From contig BCKE01000017.1 of the NCBI GenBank assembly GCA_001600495.1, forward strand, positions 126,413 to 190,412: a stretch of DNA of 64,000 nt, given 5' to 3'. A program made the translations under genes and the position numbers. The stretch comes from Pilasporangium apinafurcum (lineage: Eukaryota > Oomycota > Peronosporomycetes > Pythiales > Pythiaceae). Shown here piece after piece: positions 61,554-64,000 of this stretch; position 1 is the stretch's first letter; each line of letters starts with the position of its first letter. The notes below the pieces were generated by a model, which saw only the letters and a program-made list of their open reading frames with translations, was not told where the DNA came from and searched no databases.

Positions 61554-62195
61554 TTACCAGCAGGTAACATCTGGAGCCATCATGTCGAGTCAGCTACGAA
61601 CAGCAGGTACTCATGCGTAAACGCCAGGGTGATCCTCGACTTCACAGTTAGTGTCTCAACTCGTGAGGGACACCACCCCATGACAGCGGCAATGCCACCG
61701 ACGACAAAATCGGAGTCATTTGTGTGTGCCATAGCCACAGGTGCGAAAGAACTGAGTTTTTTTCAGCTCCAAGACTATGAAATCGTGTGAGAGCACCAAA
61801 CCCGTAATTGAGTGGCGTGTATGCTTGGTGGCCTTGATCTGCTCGCTGTCGCTGGCGTCACTTACGTAGTACGTTCCGATGGAGACGTACTTGGTGTCCC
61901 CGAAGCAGCGGGGCGCAGTGAGGATGTACGTTGGAGTGATGAGGGATCCGCTGCAGAACCTTGTGCCGTTGGTGGTGGCGCGGATGCCCGCAGTATAGGC
62001 TTTGCCGCCAATAGGCACGGTAGTCCTGGAGAGAATAAAGAGTGAGAGGCTGGTATCATTTGCTAAATAAGCAGATAGTGATTGCTGGCTGAGATTCCCA
62101 ATTAAGGTAAGCGCAGTGATGCTGACTTCTTGGGCAAAGGTGGGAACGATGACAACAGTGGCGAGGGCACTAAGAGCGGCGATCGGAGTCTGCGT
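61554..62195 (-). pseudogene. Decayed trypsin-like (S1 family, glucanase-inhibitor-like) gene
   Basis: Minus strand. A secretion signal remains (PIAALSALATVVIVPTFAQE), but the codon three residues before it, where ATG is expected, reads ACG. The protease part follows: TTVPIGGKAYTAGIRATTNG then RFCSGSLITPTYILTAPRCF, in which the catalytic His position (usually AAHC) is Arg. HDFIVLEL retains the Asp. A frameshift comes after LELKKTQ, then SSFAPVAMAHTNDSDFVVGG in another frame, then loss of the Ser region and DHPGVYA, stop, VPAVRS, stop, LDMMAPDVT. Homologues in oomycetes include catalytically dead glucanase inhibitor proteins secreted against plant enzymes. Its intact-looking relative lies 1.4 kb away. 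Confidence 0.82.
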
Positions 62196-63627
62196 TGAAT
62201 GTACACGTCGAAGCTATTCCTAGAGTGACGAAGAAGCCGTAATTGTATATTGCTAATAAGTTATGGGAGCTGTGGACGAACTCACCCGAACAGCCACCGA
62301 AAGACTTCCCGCGAGACTCAGATTCGGAGACGAAAGAGTGGGATGGGAGATGAGTACACAGGGTGCAATATCGCAGCTGAAGCTGTTGAGTGTATGGGGT
62401 TACGGATGATGTGAATTTGTCAGATGACATTACGGCATCGGAAGTATGTCCCAATAAACTGTCTACGAACAACAGTAGAGCCCAAGACAAAAGTATGGAA
62501 GCGTCTATACTTTCGTCTAATAAATTTGTAATATTCACTTGCTCGTTTTGGTCTAGTTTCAACTTCAAAAGTAGGCTGTAGTGGTACACGATGGCCTAGA
62601 CAATACGAGTCAGAGTTGTACAAGGGAGGAGCATTACTCATGCAATCTCATTCTTCAAAAACTCGTTTTTGCGCGAAATAGCCATGTAAAGAGTCGCTAA
62701 AGCAAACGACCGTAGTTTCCATCCAAAGCCACGCTTTACTCGAGACAAGCAATTTGATTATATTTTGCCGCGACACAAGTAGAATAGCATGCAAGCGTTC
62801 TTTGCCGCACGCGCTCCACCCCGTATGAATAACTTCGTTGCCAAAATAACCTTCAGCTTTGTGCATTCGAGCAATTAATCAGAGATTTGCAGAATTTGGG
62901 GAAGAAAGGGCAACTTTTCAAGAGTTGTTTCTTGTACTTTTCTTCTGGGAATCTCAATTTAGAAACATGCCGGCGGTGGATTCATTATTGATGACAGTAG
63001 ATAAGCATAGGATTGAACATACAACACACCGGAGACGTACGAAATCAGCACATTTACTCATTAACGTTTATTTGACTTCGATTGATCGAGTAGACATTCT
63101 CAGGGGATGGAATAGCATGTGTCTATCGGGGGAGGGTTGGTTGAGGATGGATGGCCCATCTAACTGAGCAGGCATCGTCCACTCGTCACCTACTGTTTTA
63201 CATTTTCCCTCCCTGACTAAAATACCTCAATTAGGCTTTCACTGACGAATGGCAAAGGTCACTCGACTGATTCACGGGGCAATAATTCCGGTTGGCGCGT
63301 TTCATCACATTTCTGCTTTCGGCAAGATAAAGGAGACTATCAACACTCGCGTTCGTTTCTTGCTTTGACCAGAGGTGGTTGTCGAGTTACCTCCTACATC
63401 ACGCTGGCTAAAATCACCTTCACGATTTTTTCCCCATTATACTCCGACAGGTGTAAATCTGACTGACGAACTTTTGAAAAGGCACGCAAGTACATTGAGT
63501 TGATTCTTTAACATATCCATCTCACCAACAGCCAAGGTGAACTTGATGGAGGTATCATGTGTGAGGGATTCTACTACAGTATGTCTACTACGACTAGCGA
63601 AATGACATCTTGGTTCGTCTGATCTGT
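62196..63627. other. Spacer between two trypsin-like sequences
   Basis: 1.4 kb without a supported gene. Open frames here are short and overlap on both strands with no recognised family. Confidence 0.4.
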
Positions 63628-64000
63628 TTATCTGTAGGTGACACCAGGAGCGACGCTGTCGAGCCACGTGCGAGCGACAGACACACGCGAGTACACACCA
63701 GGATATCCAGCCAAACCACAGCCGTTACCCCAGCTCACCACACCGATCAAGACATCTTCCGATGTATTTTCGACGATCAATGGACCGCCCGAGTCACCTT
63801 GGCACGAATCCTTGTTCACAACACCACCAGCACAGACCATCGTACTATCAACATCCAAAACATCTGCACAATCGGAATTGCTCCAAAGTGGCACATCCAC
63901 ACGACGCAATTCGCGAGACTGCGAGCCACCCGAAGAGGTGGTGCCCCAGCCCAAAGTGGTTGCCACATCACCTACAACAATGTCCGAGTCATCAGCGGCC
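63628..64000 (-). CDS. Trypsin-like S1 protein, C-terminal part; 5' end outside window
   Basis: Reads in from the right edge: ADDSDIVVGDVATTLGWGTT, then ELRRVDVPLWSNSDCADVLD, then CAGGVVNKDSCQGDSGGPLI with the active-site Ser in GDSGGP, then VLIGVVSWGNGCGLAGYPGV, and the stop at 63,628-63,630. The C-terminal half is complete and undamaged. The His and Asp positions lie outside the window, so protease and glucanase-inhibitor-like (inactive) members cannot be told apart. No intron is seen in this part. It has the same orientation as the pseudogene at 61,554-62,195, pointing to a local gene family. Confidence 0.85.
   Translation of the reverse strand, partial: AADDSDIVVGDVATTLGWGTTSSGGSQSRELRRVDVPLWSNSDCADVLDVDSTMVCAGGVVNKDSCQGDSGGPLIVENTSEDVLIGVVSWGNGCGLAGYPGVYSRVSVARTWLDSVAPGVTYR

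Noticed and set aside
62170-62589. 139-codon frame on the minus strand, considered as an upstream exon of the trypsin-like gene
   Set aside because: Its frame does not join the signal peptide frame, and no splice pair producing a start codon was found.
1-64000. CRISPR array, prokaryotic operon or ribosomal/tRNA genes
   Set aside because: No regularly spaced direct repeats and no rRNA-like blocks were seen, and genes are spliced and eukaryotic. tRNA genes could not be screened reliably by eye, so none is claimed.

Overview
This window looks like nuclear DNA of an oomycete (stramenopile) with a flagellated stage. The evidence is eukaryotic gene structure (many 60-100 nt GT-AG introns, short intergenic gaps, genes on both strands) combined with a bacterial-type glucokinase, an FYVE+SYLF protein, glucanase-inhibitor-like trypsin homologues, and basal-body and axoneme genes. 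Species and lineage cannot be fixed from sequence alone. Exon models below were read by hand from splice sites and reading phase. For most spliced genes the exon lengths sum to a whole number of codons, which supports them.

Layout. 1-5.3 kb: 3' end of a glucokinase gene, a three-motif MHYT-domain membrane protein (minus) and a GOST-family seven-transmembrane protein (plus). 5.3-7.4 kb: gene-free and repeat-bearing. 7.4-20.4 kb: dense housekeeping block with a beta-propeller lactonase, a mitochondrial porin, the spliceosomal helicase DDX23/Prp28, an SH3BGR-like protein, an FYVE-SYLF protein, a FabG-like reductase and the centriole cartwheel protein SAS-6. 20.4-24 kb: a degenerate island. A decayed MHYT paralogue is split at its intron-1 position by a 1.5-kb element with palindromic ends that carries a Fanzor/TnpB-like ORF. 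24-35 kb: a TBC Rab-GAP, an alpha/beta hydrolase, an ectoine-synthase-like cupin, a small ankyrin protein and a giant MYCBPAP-like protein containing a phosphoglycerate-kinase-like region. 35-37 kb: second copy of the 6.4-kb repeat in inverted orientation, and an ankyrin pseudogene. 37-49 kb: a golgin with a GRIP/GRAB-like C-terminus, two unrecognised proteins and a C2H2 zinc-finger protein. 49-61 kb: a CFAP74-like ASH-domain protein, an unrecognised type I membrane protein, a leucine-rich-repeat protein, a second lactonase, a siroheme-pathway methyltransferase and a two-domain FKBP. 61-64 kb: a decayed trypsin-like gene and the 3' part of an intact-looking relative.

Three genes (SAS-6, MYCBPAP-like, CFAP74-like) belong to building or running the flagellum. 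Several others are organellar or endomembrane (porin, two-domain FKBP with a presequence-like N-terminus, TBC, FYVE-SYLF, golgin, GOST). No operon-like logic is expected or seen.

The most unusual object is the Fanzor-like element at 21,430-22,974. It retains RuvC-II and RuvC-III motifs, but no RuvC-I motif is visible. It has 13-bp terminal inverted repeats built into ~50-bp palindromes, and it sits where a living paralogue about 20 kb away has an intron. The EctC-like protein with replaced metal ligands and the PGK-like region in an axonemal protein are the next most interesting.
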